A DNA stretch of 64,000 nucleotides from Laburnicola sp. R22_1 (lineage: Eukaryota; Ascomycota; Dothideomycetes; Pleosporales; Didymosphaeriaceae): positions 248,001-312,000 of the forward strand of contig JACONQ010000015.1 of the NCBI GenBank assembly GCA_014281115.1, given 5' to 3'. The notes under the pieces are model-generated. The model was given only the letters and a program-made list of their open reading frames with translations, did not search any database and was not told where the DNA came from. Of this stretch, positions 10,250-19,920 are shown one piece after another (positions within the stretch are counted from its first letter, which is position 1; each line of letters opens with the position of its first letter). Made by a program: the position numbers and the translations under genes.

Positions 10250-12988
10250 ATGTACACATTTATGGCGAAGGCTAAAGCGAAGATATTTTTTAAAGGGACA
10301 AAGTCTTTGTCTTTATAGAGTATAGTCTTATTACATATTATATATCCTAGCTTGCCATATTTAAAGTAAAGACCTAGTTTACTCATATAATTATGTTCCT
10401 TAGTTATTTATTTGTAGATAAGCGTCTGGGAGGCCCTATCCTTTTGCGCTAAGAAACGATTGCTTAGGAAACGCTTATGGCTAGTGTCTTTATTAGATAA
10501 TATTGTTAACTTCTTAGGTTCTAAATGCAGTTAACTATTAATATCCAAATTATACTAGTGGAGTTAACGTGCGCGGGCTAGGAAGGCTATTAAACTCTTA
10601 TTTGGTATTAAACTAGACGAAGTTTAGTAGGCGAGATGGCTATCTATAAGACGTTGGACATATTAAACTTTATCTATCTTATTTATAGAAAGTAAGTTAA
10701 TAATAGAGAGAAATCGTCCTTGCCACTACGCAAACGTCTCGCCATGCTTTTATTGCAACGTATTATTATAAAGCTTCTATTTGGCTTCTATAATTTAATT
10801 ATAGAATATATAGGTCTTATCTAAGAGCTTTAGTAGATTCTCTAATGTGTTAACTTAACTTAAGATTAAATAGATAAGGTTCTAGACGTTATCTTTAATA
10901 AAATAGTAAACGTAATAGACTTTGTGTTTCTCTAATAGAAGTATAATTGCCTTATTAACTATAGTAATTTATTAACGCTTATAATTCTTCTTATCTTTAC
11001 TACTAAAGGACTCTATTTCCAGGGTCTTATAATATAAGCCGCTAGTAGTTCTAACTAACATATAGGAGGTGCTAAAGGGTCGCTTGTTATGCGGGTCTTA
11101 AGTCTCTTAATATTTATAGTTATTATTACGCTAGTCTTAATTATTATATTAGTTCTAATCTTTGCGTTAGTTATATTAGTTATATATATCTTTATACTTA
11201 TTATAATAGTTATAGTAGATATAAAGGTTATTGCGAAAGAATTCTTTAGCGGATTGCGTTTGCGTAAAGCAACTATATATTATACTAGTAGGATAGTAGT
11301 TAAGAGTAGAGTTACTATTTAGAGTATAAATATCTTATTATAAAGAATGCGCACGCCTATACTTATAAGGAGTTGGTAATTTATTAAACTAATTACGTAG
11401 AAAAGGTTAACTATGTTCTAATATATTATATAGTAAGTGTATCTGAGCCCTTAGGGACCTAAGTTTGTTTTTGGCGGCGTACGCAGCTTGTTTAGCCATT
11501 TGCGCTTAATGCTTAAACTACTAAGCATGTCCTTATAGTTATTAAAATTCTTCTTTAGACTATTAAGCATCTTAGATAGTATACTAATAATTGGCCTTAA
11601 GGTTATAAAGTTCTATAGAAGCGTTCTTATTCGCTTTAATAGCATTATTATACTTTACCTATAGTTCTTATCTAACTTAGGTAACCTATTAAACGCGAGT
11701 TTATATGTCTTTAAAGTTTTTTTTAGTAGTGGCTAAGTCTACGCCTTACTAATAGTAGGCATCTAATAAAGTATTATAAGCTTGTTATAATTGCTTATAA
11801 GCTTCTAGATTAGTGCTGCTAGCTATATTATAGGCGTTTTATAACCACTAAAATGTGGCCTTTAGCGCGTTAAGCTAAGAGAGTTTCTTAGCTAGTTGCT
11901 CGCCAGACTTAGCACACTTTATAATAACATTAAACTAGGCATTAGAGTAAGCTTATACGTCTTCTATAAACTTGGCTGTATTAGTTAGTTAAAATATCTT
12001 TTTTACCTATTCTTCTTAAGCGTTCTTATATTAGACCTCTATATTATAGCCTAGCTCTTCTTTATTATTAACGGGCCCATAGGCTTCTATAAATAGGTTT
12101 AAAGCCCTTAAAGAGGTGCGTTATTGTTTATCGCGTGTAAGGGAAGGCGAAGATTCGAAATAGATCTATAGAAGCAATGCCTTCTTAGGTATCTATAAAT
12201 TGCCTAGACTATAACTATTAGATTTTAAACGCAAGAAGGTAGGAGATATCTAGTCTTTCTTAGATTAGTGGCCATAGTTAGGGGATTTCTGCAGTATCTA
12301 AATAGTAACTTAGCAACCTTTGCGAGATTTATTATGCTATCTTACTAATTTTAACGCATTAAATATATTGTTAATAATATTAGTAGAGGTGTTAAAGTAC
12401 TAAGATGGGTTTTAGGAAAGTTAGGTACACTAAATATTAGGGCCTTAAAGCGCTAATTAGGCGTGAGGGTTTAAAGCTAGGATAATAGATTATAATTAGG
12501 ATTGCGAATCGCTAGCAATTATTATAGATTCTTACGTGTCTACTTATTTCTATTATTAGGCAAACGTCTTTATAAAAAAGAGTGTAAAGTTTCTAAGGTT
12601 GCCTATAGTTCTAGTTTAAGGTTAAGGAGTTAGAGTATTAGAATGAAATTCTCTAGGCCTAGGCGATAAAAGTGCGCGGAGTTATCTATGCTTATTATAT
12701 TTACCACTTAGGCAAGAATAATTAGAATCTATGCTATAGTAATGTAGAAGGTTAGTAGTTATAGGTAAGGTACAATCTTACGCCTTAGGTAGAGTTATAA
12801 TAAAGTTGCTAGCTAGATTTTTACAAACGTCTATTCTACTAGCTTATTCTAGATATTACTACTATTACTATAAAATACTATATACTAATATAGTAGTAGG
12901 GAAGGCTAGGTTCTCTTTAAGCGGCGTACTTACTATAGGTGTTTTATAGTAGTACACGCGTTAACCCACGCGTTTAGCCCTACTATCT
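10250..12988 (-). pseudogene. Broken Gag region of G2
   Basis: Lies between the 5' LTR side and the protease of G2 on the minus strand. Near 10,400-10,340 a stretch reading FKYGKLGYIICNK fits a zinc knuckle (normally FKCGKxGHxxxxC) with Cys-to-Tyr and His-to-Tyr changes. The rest is lysine/leucine-rich, heavily interrupted and not assignable residue by residue. G1 sits in the N-terminal or leader part; the leader continues at 20,121-20,373. Confidence 0.55.
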
Positions 12989-12993
12989 ATCTA

Positions 12994-13188
12994 TGTTATG
13001 GAACCAGGTCGGAGTTACCTTACGCCGACTACCGAGGTTTCCCCGGCGCTAGTCCCGATTAGGTACTAGCGCGTTCTTAGCGCGCCTCGCGCGCCTTATG
13101 AGCTTAGCCAGCACCTTTGGCTGGCACCCATACGTAGATTCTGTCAATATCAACTTTTTCGATTATCAGTCACCTGAGCTCCCTAACA
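12994..13188 (+). repeat. 5' LTR of G1
   Basis: 195 bp. Contains a GCCAGC/GCTGGC hairpin (13107-13112 with 13120-13125, 7-nt loop), immediately followed by ATACGTAGATT (13130-13140), the segment complementary to the putative primer-binding site. By analogy with Tf1, transcription (R) would start near 13130. No clear TATA box. Confidence 0.95.
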
Positions 13189-13189
13189 C

Positions 13190-13200
13190 AATCTACGTAT
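13190..13200 (+). other. Putative self-priming primer-binding site of G1
   Basis: AATCTACGTAT, one base after the 5' LTR, is the exact reverse complement of ATACGTAGATT at 13130-13140 in the same LTR. No tRNA-3'-end match (TGG...) is seen here. In Tf1/sushi-type elements the first 11 nt of the mRNA fold back onto such a site and prime reverse transcription. Function is inferred from position and complementarity. Confidence 0.7.
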
Positions 13201-13309
13201 CAACCTTCGGAGTCCCCTCAGCGCAGGAGACTAGGCAAGCCAGCGAGCCTGCGGAGATTGGTGCGTGAGACCCACCTTACTTATTTGATCGACATACAGA
13301 TCCGGAACA

Positions 13310-13597
13310 ATGGCACAGCTTAGCGGGGAAGATTCTAGCCGCAAGGATGCCAGCAAGCCTAAGGCCGCGGGAGCCTCCGCGACTCAGGACCCTAGTCAGC
13401 AGCAAGCGTCCATATCGACCGTCGCGAATGACGGCACTCGACCCACGCGCGATCACTTGTTTGATAGTGATAATGAGGAGGACGATGGCGACCTCAACAA
13501 CGCTCCCCGCACAGCACCAGCGAAGTCTGTGCGCGGACCTTTGGATCCCTCAGCAGTGGATCTCTCGGTGGCCGCTACACCTCGCGCACGCCGATGA
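13310..13597 (+). CDS. Gag N-terminal frame of G1 (95 aa), overlapping the next gag frame by ATGA
   Basis: The first ATG after the 5' LTR opens a hydrophilic, intrinsically disordered-looking protein (MAQLSGEDSSRKDASKPK...) with an acidic DSDNEEDDGD stretch near residues 52-61. It ends in a TGA that overlaps the ATG of the main Gag frame (ATGA at 13594-13597). The Gag frame, one base back (-1), is open upstream to 13,477. Either this is the true Gag N-terminus separated by a one-base indel, or both are made by stop-restart or frameshifting, or it is a separate short protein. No slippery heptamer is evident here, unlike at the gag-pol junction. Confidence 0.55.
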   Translation: MAQLSGEDSSRKDASKPKAAGASATQDPSQQQASISTVANDGTRPTRDHLFDSDNEEDDGDLNNAPRTAPAKSVRGPLDPSAVDLSVAATPRARR

Positions 13598-15378
13598 GCT
13601 CACTACTGAACCCAACGAAGGTATCCTTCGCTTCGGGCGGCCTGCCTCGCAGCAGCGACAAGTCGAAGCTGGCCTCTGTAGAGGAAGGTCATGAGTCAGA
13701 AGAAGCGGAGGAACAAGATGACCAGCAACCCCGCCCTCGCGTGCGGGAGTCGCAGGAATGGACCATGGCAGGCGACAAGTACAACTTCGCCACTGCCCGC
13801 CGCATCTCACAGGCGCACTACGAGAAGGTCATCGATGACGTCATGTGGGTGGTCATGGACGAGGAAGGTGAGGACACCATTGAAGAGGTACTTGTCCTGT
13901 TCCACGACACCCACGGCGACGGGGTACCTCGCGAGGACACCCTCATTTGCAAGGTCGCTACAATCGAGGACCTCGCCACCAAGGTCCCACTTCATTCACA
14001 GGAATGGTTCAACGCCATCGTCAAGTACCTACAGCGAGACCTGTCATCACAATCGGACCTAGCGACAGCGGCGGAACAATTGAGTCTGTCCGAAGCTGCG
14101 CTCAAGGAGTCACAACAATCGCTCAAGACAGAAAGCCAGGCTGTCCGCAAACTCAGCCACAAGTTACAAGACAAGGATGCCCAGTTAGACAAGGCTGGAG
14201 CTACGGTCGCGCGCCTCCGTAAGGACCGTGACACCGCGCGCCAACAACGCGATAAGGCCACCCAGCGCGCCGACACCGCTGAAGCCCTCAACTGGGAGCT
14301 CCTTGCGCAAGTAGGTCAAAAGGACCGGCGCAAGAAGAAGACAAAGCCCCGCAAGCAGCGGGCCACCGACCTTGACACCTCCGACGACGGAGGTAATGAT
14401 AGCAGCGACAGCAGCAGTTCTGACAGTGAAGGTGAACGCGACCCTCGACGCGCCCGCCGGGGCACTCCCGCCTCCGCGGTCAGCAAGGCTAGTACTACGA
14501 CGCGTCGCTCCGACCCTCGATACCCCAACATCAAGACGTTCAGCGGTGAAGACACAGAGGATCTGGAGAAATGGATCGCGTCGGCGGAAACCAAGTTCGA
14601 TCGCTCCTTCGACCAGTTCACCGACGAATGGACGAAGATCGAATATCTCCGCGAGCACACGGACAAGACGGCTTATCAAGCCATCAAGAATCGGTCGCTG
14701 CCGAACTCGGACAACAAGTACGAGACGTGCCAGCAGTTGTACGACGACTTGGAGGAGTCGTTCGGTATCATTGACAAACAAGGCAACGCCATGTCCGAGC
14801 TGGCGAACGGCACGGTCAAACAAGGTGATAAGGAGACTTTGGGTCAGTGGTTGAGCCGATTCAATGACGTCGCGTTCCGCGCCAAACTGGATCCGACGTC
14901 CAAGAAGTTCCAAGCTCTGATGAACCTCAATTCGCGGTTCCGAGGCCCCGCTTCCCGCGGCGCCCAAGGCAATGAGAATTGGGCTGACTTTATAAATCGT
15001 CTTCGAGTGGTTGAGACAAGCATGGCCGCCGCCTTCGGTAGTGGAGGTGGAGACAATAAGGCCACTAGCAAAGACAAAGACAAGGACAGCCGGAAGAACT
15101 CCAACAACCGCTCTCATAGCAACAGCGGTGGCGGAGGAGCCAACGTCGACAAGAAACATGGCAAAGACGAGTACTGGCGAGCCGCCGACGAATTCCGTTT
15201 CATCGTCAAGAAGGGATGGTGCGCCCGCTGTCTGAAGCCAGGACACAACCCCAAGGACGCGAATGCTCCTTGCAAGGGTCAGACGAAGTCACCTTTCCGC
15301 CGCGAGCTCCTCAATGCCGCGGACCTTATCGATCTTGAACTCGCGAACCCAACTGACGCGGGCTCGGGAAAAGAGTAG
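13594..15378 (+). CDS. Gag polyprotein of retrotransposon G1
   Basis: 594 residues. Gag forms the particle that packages element RNA. Seen in order: an N-terminal region; a long Gln/Lys/Ala/Asp-rich predicted coiled coil (about residues 150-245); a basic stretch (RRKKKTKPRKQ); an acidic Ser/Asp-rich linker (DSSDSSSSDSEGE); a Gag-like helical core around residues 310-460 (KTFSGEDTEDLEKWI...QWLSRFNDVAFRA); then Ser/Asn/Gly-rich sequence and a zinc knuckle starting at Cys543, CARCLKPGHNPKDANAPC, with eight residues between His and the last Cys rather than the usual four. The frame ends in TAG six bases after the first A of the last slippery codon. Pol lies in the -1 frame. The start is the first ATG in this frame, but the natural N-terminus may be the upstream 13,310 frame. 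Confidence 0.88.
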   Translation: MSSLLNPTKVSFASGGLPRSSDKSKLASVEEGHESEEAEEQDDQQPRPRVRESQEWTMAGDKYNFATARRISQAHYEKVIDDVMWVVMDEEGEDTIEEVLVLFHDTHGDGVPREDTLICKVATIEDLATKVPLHSQEWFNAIVKYLQRDLSSQSDLATAAEQLSLSEAALKESQQSLKTESQAVRKLSHKLQDKDAQLDKAGATVARLRKDRDTARQQRDKATQRADTAEALNWELLAQVGQKDRRKKKTKPRKQRATDLDTSDDGGNDSSDSSSSDSEGERDPRRARRGTPASAVSKASTTTRRSDPRYPNIKTFSGEDTEDLEKWIASAETKFDRSFDQFTDEWTKIEYLREHTDKTAYQAIKNRSLPNSDNKYETCQQLYDDLEESFGIIDKQGNAMSELANGTVKQGDKETLGQWLSRFNDVAFRAKLDPTSKKFQALMNLNSRFRGPASRGAQGNENWADFINRLRVVETSMAAAFGSGGGDNKATSKDKDKDSRKNSNNRSHSNSGGGGANVDKKHGKDEYWRAADEFRFIVKKGWCARCLKPGHNPKDANAPCKGQTKSPFRRELLNAADLIDLELANPTDAGSGKE

Positions 15379-15405
15379 TTCCTGCGGACAGTCGCCTTCA
15401 GGAAC
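15366..15405 (+). promoter_or_regulatory. Predicted programmed -1 ribosomal frameshift signal, gag/pol of G1
   Basis: GGGAAAA at 15366-15372 is in the correct register (G GGA AAA in the Gag frame), three bases before the TAG stop at 15376-15378. After a 5-nt spacer, GTTCCTG (15378-15384) can pair perfectly with CAGGAAC (15399-15405), giving a 7-bp stem with a 14-nt loop. The -1 frame is open from before the slip site through all of pol. Slip site, spacing and stem fit the standard retroviral/retrotransposon -1 frameshift layout. Frameshifting itself is inferred. Confidence 0.75.
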
Positions 15406-18400
15406 CCTTACCAGCGCATAAGGAGGTTGCCGCCACCCTCGAGAGGTGCCGCTCCGACGCGCCGGTGAGTCGACCGAGCGTACAGTTGTCGCTCGCGTCA
15501 TTGAGTGAGTCATACAAGAACACTCACGGACTAGAAGAGATGGTCGCGTCCGCCGCGGTCGACGCGACGGACCGTCCACCGGAACCCGAGCCTCCAGATC
15601 AACCGCCACATAGCTCACAAATGAAGGTGAGATGTGACGTCATCCTGCCCTGGAAGGCTCCCATCAAAGCCACGCTACTCCCCGACAGCGGATGTACCGG
15701 GCAAGTAGTGAGCGCAGCCTTTGCGCGACAGCACAAACTAATGACGGTCCCCGCTAAGAGCCCTGTGTTGCTCAAGTTAGCGGATGGAAAGATCGTCGGC
15801 TCCATGAGCGACATGGCCAAGGTGAGGATCGACATCGGAGGCCACAGCAGCGAGGACTGGTTCTGGGTCACAGACATCATCGGTTTCGATCTCATCGTCG
15901 GTCAACCGTGGCTCGAGACCCACGACCCCACCATGAAGTGGTCAGAACGATCCATGACGTTTGAGTCCGATCACTGCCACCACAACTGTTTGCACAGTAA
16001 CCTATTAGTTAAGGTCACTTGCGATCGTTACGGCAAGAGTCACGCCGAGACAACCCGACCTACGGTAAAGATGAAGAACGACGTAGAGATCGCGCTGATC
16101 TCCGCCGAAGCGGCAATGGCGTTCGCGCGACGTGACCCCGACTCCATCGCCTGGATCCGTCCCGAGGATTGGGACAAATACGAAGAGCACTCTGAGGAGT
16201 CAGACGAACACCTAGCGGCGATGGCCTTCTTTGCGGACGTCGCTGCCGCCTCGCATGAGGACTTCAAGAAGTTTCACGACAAACTAGGCAAGGCACCGCC
16301 CTCAGTGGAGGAGCTGAAGAAATTGATCCCGAAGGCCTACCACTCGATCATTGACCTATGGGATCCCAAGTCAGCTGAGGACATGCCTCCGCCCCGTGGG
16401 GGCTTGGATCACGAGATACCGCTCAAAGAAGGCGCAGAGCCGACGTTCCAGCGCGCTTTTGGGTTATCTCGAGAGGAAATGGAAGCTGTCAAAGCTTACA
16501 TACAAGAGGAGCTTCGCAAGGGTTACATTCAAGAAAGCAATTCACCCTACGCTGCTCCGCTGCTAGTGGTGAGGAAGCCTGGAGGAGGTTTGCGGATCTG
16601 CATCGATTACCGCAAACTTAATGAGATCACGATCAAGAATCGCAATGCGCCGCCCAAAATCAAAGAGACTTTGGCACGACTCAACAAGGTGAGGATCTTC
16701 TCGAAATTTGACGTCATCGCTGCGTTCAACAAGATCCTCGTTAAGGAGGGCGATCGACACAAAACGGCGTTCCTGACACGCTTTGGATTGTTCGAATACG
16801 TTGTCATGCCCTTCGGGTTATGTAATGCACCGGGTACCTTTCAACGGTACATCAATCACGTCCTCAGAGAATATTTGGACGACTATTGCTCAGCTTACTT
16901 GGACGACGTCCTCGTGTATAGCGAAAATGAAGAGGACCATGAGAGGCATTGCTTCACAGTCCTCAACGCACTCAAAGATGCTGGTCTATTCTTAGACGTT
17001 CATAAGTGCGAGTTCTCAGTCAAGAAGGTCAAGTACCTAGGAATGATCCTATCGACGGAAGGACTAGCAATGGATCCGGAAAAAATCGACACCATATTGG
17101 AGTGGATCGATCCCCGGACTGTGAAGGACATACAAGCCTTTATCGGATTCGCCAACTTCTATCGGCGATTCATACACCGTTTCTCAATGCTGGCCCGCCC
17201 GTTGATTGAGCTGACAAAGGGGGCGGTAGGCAAAATCGACCTCACTGAAACCGCCAAAACAGCTTTTGAAGCCCTCAAGAGAGCCTTTGTCGACGCGCCA
17301 ATACTTGCGCATTTCGACCCGGAGTTACGCTCAATCATCGAGACGGACGCGTCCGACTGGGTTGTCGCCGGCATACTGTCGCAGTATCAACCCGACGGTA
17401 TGTTGCGGCCCGTCGCCTTCTTCTCGATGAAGATGAAGCCCGCGGAGATCAACTATCCCATCTACGACAAGGAGTTGATGGCGATCATTCGCGCCTTTGA
17501 AGAATGGAGACCTGAATTGGCTGGTACCGCGGACCCCGTGGAGATCTTTTCCGATCACAAAGCCTTGGAGTACTTTATGACGACGAAGCAACTCAACCGC
17601 AGACAAGCTCGTTGGGCTGAGTTCTTAGCAGAATTCAACTTCGTTATCAAGTACCGGCCTGGCAGACAAGGGACCAAGCCCGACGCCATCACCCGACGAC
17701 CAGGTGACGTACCAGAGGGTGTGGACGATGATCGCATTCAGCACCAACGACAAACCATCTTGTCAGAGGAAGTCGTCGAGGCCCATCCGGGTCATGACGG
17801 CGGATCGCAGCACGCCATATACCTGGCCCAGATCCTCACGGAATCCCTGGTGATGGAGGTCGCGGACCTCGCTCACATGATGTATGCGCTCAGCGAGGAG
17901 GTCTTCGCGTCTGATGGTCAGGACGAAGCCTCCGCTCAAGATGGTCTTGACGCTGGCGTGGACGTTATACAGCAAGTACGCGACGCCACCGCAACGGATG
18001 AAGTCATGCAGAGGATAGTTAAAGCCAAGGTAGACGGTGCTCGTCGGTTGCCATACGACATGTACCACGAGAAAGGTATCCGCCTGGAACTCCAAGACGT
18101 CAAAATTGATGACGGCTTTGTGTACGTACGCGACAAATTGTTCGTCCCTTTCAATGACGAACTTCGTACGTCTATTGTCAAGCTTCATCATGACACTATG
18201 CCTGGAGGACACAGCGGCAAGCACGAGACATTTCACAAGCTATCACACCATTACTACTGGCCCAACAGTACGGACACCGTTGCCAGATATGTAAAGAACT
18301 GCTTGACCTGCTCCAGGTCGAAGTCAAAGCGGGAAGGCAAGCACGGGCTGCTTCACCCGCTGCCTATCCCGGACTCCTACTGGACCAGCGTGTCAGTCGA

Positions 18401-19433
18401 CTTCATCTCGCCCCTGCCGAAGTCACACTGTTACGGTCGCGACTATCGTCACATCATGGTCGTGGTGGACCGATTGTCCAAGAAGAAAAAATTCGTGCCG
18501 CTCACGTCCTTAGACGTGGACACCTGCGTACAGGCTTTCATCGAGTACGTATGGCGTGAGGAAGGTTACCCAGCCGAGATAGTGTCGGACCGCGGATCGC
18601 AATTCACGTCACATTTCTGGCGCCGTCTTTGCGACCGCATAGGGACGAAGCCCTTGCTGTCCACCACCGCCCATCCTAAAACAGACGGTCAGACGGAAAT
18701 AGCGAATCAGGCATTAAAGCAATATTTACGGTCGTTCGTTCATTACGACCAACGTAACTGGGCGGAGATGCTGCCAATAGCGGAGTTTGAAGCGAACAGC
18801 AGTAGGAGCACCGCTACGGGCACAACGCCGTTCGAGGCCACGAAGGGCTACCTACCCCGGTCTGGGTTGGAGCCCGCCGGTCGACTACCGCCCGGATGGA
18901 AAGCTGCCCGTGACGCCCGGGCCGCTGATCACTTGCTAGCAAGGATCGAGGACTTGAAGGTTCACTTACGGCACAGCTTGGTGTGGGCGCAAGCCAAGAT
19001 GGAGGAGTACGCCAATAACAAGAGGATACCCGCGCCGGAGTTCAAAGTGGATGACTGGGTCATGCTGGACGCGCGCAATATCCGTACGCGCAAGGATAGT
19101 CGTGGACTGTCCCACAAGAATCTAGGGCCTTTTAAGATTGTTAAGGACTTTGACGGTAAAGTGTTCAAGTTGGACCTTACCGCCCACGATAATTTGAAGG
19201 ACATCTATCCTTGGTTCCATCCCTGGTTGCTACACCCCCAAGCGATGGATCCCCTGCCGGGTCAACGCCAGGATCCACAAGGGCCGGTGGCCATGGAGGA
19301 GGGTCTCCCCGTCTATGACGTGGAGGACATATTAGACTACAAGGTGGACCGGCGGTGCAAGGACCCCGCCAACGGCCGCAAAGGCCTTTTGCACTACCTA
19401 GTCAAATGGGAGAGCTACGACAAGCCGGATTAG
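15372..19433 (+). CDS. Pol polyprotein of G1: protease, RT, RNase H, integrase, truncated chromodomain
   Basis: Reached by a -1 shift at 15372. There is no ATG in frame before 15,540, and a GTG at 15,465 is used below only to count residues. Protease PDSG with Asp74. RT with SKFDVIAAFN and YLDD (residues 478-481). RNase H with TDAS (Asp628), YDKEL and SDHK. Integrase with an HHCC zinc region (GGHSGKHE...CLTCSRSK) and the catalytic triad Asp979, Asp1042, Glu1078; the last two are 35 residues apart (DD35E). A GPY/F motif (LGPFKIV). A chromodomain beginning DVEDILDYKVDRR and cut by TAG right after KPD. Every catalytic residue I can place is present. As the chromodomain targets integration to heterochromatin marks in related elements, its truncation may affect targeting rather than enzymes. 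Confidence 0.95.
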   Translation, partial: RVVPADSRLQEPLPAHKEVAATLERCRSDAPVSRPSVQLSLASLSESYKNTHGLEEMVASAAVDATDRPPEPEPPDQPPHSSQMKVRCDVILPWKAPIKATLLPDSGCTGQVVSAAFARQHKLMTVPAKSPVLLKLADGKIVGSMSDMAKVRIDIGGHSSEDWFWVTDIIGFDLIVGQPWLETHDPTMKWSERSMTFESDHCHHNCLHSNLLVKVTCDRYGKSHAETTRPTVKMKNDVEIALISAEAAMAFARRDPDSIAWIRPEDWDKYEEHSEESDEHLAAMAFFADVAAASHEDFKKFHDKLGKAPPSVEELKKLIPKAYHSIIDLWDPKSAEDMPPPRGGLDHEIPLKEGAEPTFQRAFGLSREEMEAVKAYIQEELRKGYIQESNSPYAAPLLVVRKPGGGLRICIDYRKLNEITIKNRNAPPKIKETLARLNKVRIFSKFDVIAAFNKILVKEGDRHKTAFLTRFGLFEYVVMPFGLCNAPGTFQRYINHVLREYLDDYCSAYLDDVLVYSENEEDHERHCFTVLNALKDAGLFLDVHKCEFSVKKVKYLGMILSTEGLAMDPEKIDTILEWIDPRTVKDIQAFIGFANFYRRFIHRFSMLARPLIELTKGAVGKIDLTETAKTAFEALKRAFVDAPILAHFDPELRSIIETDASDWVVAGILSQYQPDGMLRPVAFFSMKMKPAEINYPIYDKELMAIIRAFEEWRPELAGTADPVEIFSDHKALEYFMTTKQLNRRQARWAEFLAEFNFVIKYRPGRQGTKPDAITRRPGDVPEGVDDDRIQHQRQTILSEEVVEAHPGHDGGSQHAIYLAQILTESLVMEVADLAHMMYALSEEVFASDGQDEASAQDGLDAGVDVIQQVRDATATDEVMQRIVKAKVDGARRLPYDMYHEKGIRLELQDVKIDDGFVYVRDKLFVPFNDELRTSIVKLHHDTMPGGHSGKHETFHKLSHHYYWPNSTDTVARYVKNCLTCSRSKSKREGKHGLLHPLPIPDSYWTSVSVDFISPLPKSHCYGRDYRHIMVVVDRLSKKKKFVPLTSLDVDTCVQAFIEYVWREEGYPAEIVSDRGSQFTSHFWRRLCDRIGTKPLLSTTAHPKTDGQTEIANQALKQYLRSFVHYDQRNWAEMLPIAEFEANSSRSTATGTTPFEATKGYLPRSGLEPAGRLPPGWKAARDARAADHLLARIEDLKVHLRHSLVWAQAKMEEYANNKRIPAPEFKVDDWVMLDARNIRTRKDSRGLSHKNLGPFKIVKDFDGKVFKLDLTAHDNLKDIYPWFHPWLLHPQAMDPLPGQRQDPQGPVAMEEGLPVYDVEDILDYKVDRRCKDPANGRKGLLHYLVKWESYDKPD

Positions 19434-19571
19434 GCGCCTTATTACGACGTCACCGGTTGTCAAGAGTTACTGACGGACTTCCATCGCCGTCGTCCTGACG
19501 CCCCACGACCACCTACAATGGTGTTCCTGGAGAGAGCGGAGGAGCAAATGGCAGTTTGGTGGATTAGATGA
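19434..19571 (+). pseudogene. C-terminal chromodomain tail of G1 Pol, cut off by a nonsense codon
   Basis: The pol frame continues after the TAG at 19431-19433 with APYYDVTGCQELLTDFHRR and ends at a TGA (19569-19571). The TAG occupies the position of the conserved chromodomain Trp (KPDW), so TGG-to-TAG, a single G-to-A, explains it. That is C-to-T in a CpA context on the other strand, the RIP-preferred change. The remaining 45 codons contain no further stop, so the mutation is recent. Confidence 0.8.
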
Positions 19572-19677
19572 GAGATGGATTGGACTCACGGTGATTCACA
19601 GTGAATGGCAGTGAGAGTCGCGTTTACCGCCGCGATCGTCACTCAGTACGAAGGTCTCCGTCGTTGTTGTTGCCGGC

Positions 19678-19920
19678 ATGGGAAAGGCGCCCAGCTCACC
19701 AAGTAAGCTGCTCTCGATGGTCGATTGCAGCAAACTTGCTCTGCAGCTGGCCGCTGACTACTTGTCGCGTGCGCAACACGCTTGGGAACGACCTATCCCT
19801 CAGGAGGACGTAGCACAGATAATCGTGACTGGAGGATTGTACGTTAGTTGCCTATTTAGGACTAGCGGGTTGAATTTGAAATGGAGCTTCGAGGACGAAG
19901 CTTGTCGGAGGGGAGGATAG
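19678..19920 (+). CDS. Possible small 3' ORF of G1 (80 aa), uncertain
   Basis: An ATG-started frame fills the space between pol and the 3' LTR and ends at a TAG that is also the last triplet before the LTR. Sequence begins MGKAPSSPSKLLSMVDCSK; no signal peptide, membrane segment or known motif. In a GC-balanced region an 80-codon frame can be chance. Listed because this roughly 350-bp stretch is otherwise unexplained and the element is otherwise compact. Confidence 0.2.
   Translation: MGKAPSSPSKLLSMVDCSKLALQLAADYLSRAQHAWERPIPQEDVAQIIVTGGLYVSCLFRTSGLNLKWSFEDEACRRGG
19907..19920 (+). other. Polypurine tract of G1
   Basis: GGAGGGGAGGATAG directly abuts the 3' LTR at 19921, the expected place for plus-strand DNA priming. 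Confidence 0.8.

Noticed and set aside
11089..11322. Hydrophobic 77-codon plus-strand frame that looks like a membrane protein
   Set aside because: It is antisense to the G2 gag; Ile/Leu/Val richness follows from T-rich sequence on the non-coding strand.
14185..15246. 353-codon minus-strand frame opposite Gag of G1
   Set aside because: Mirror of a biased Gag sequence; no recognisable protein, and the plus strand has clear Gag features.
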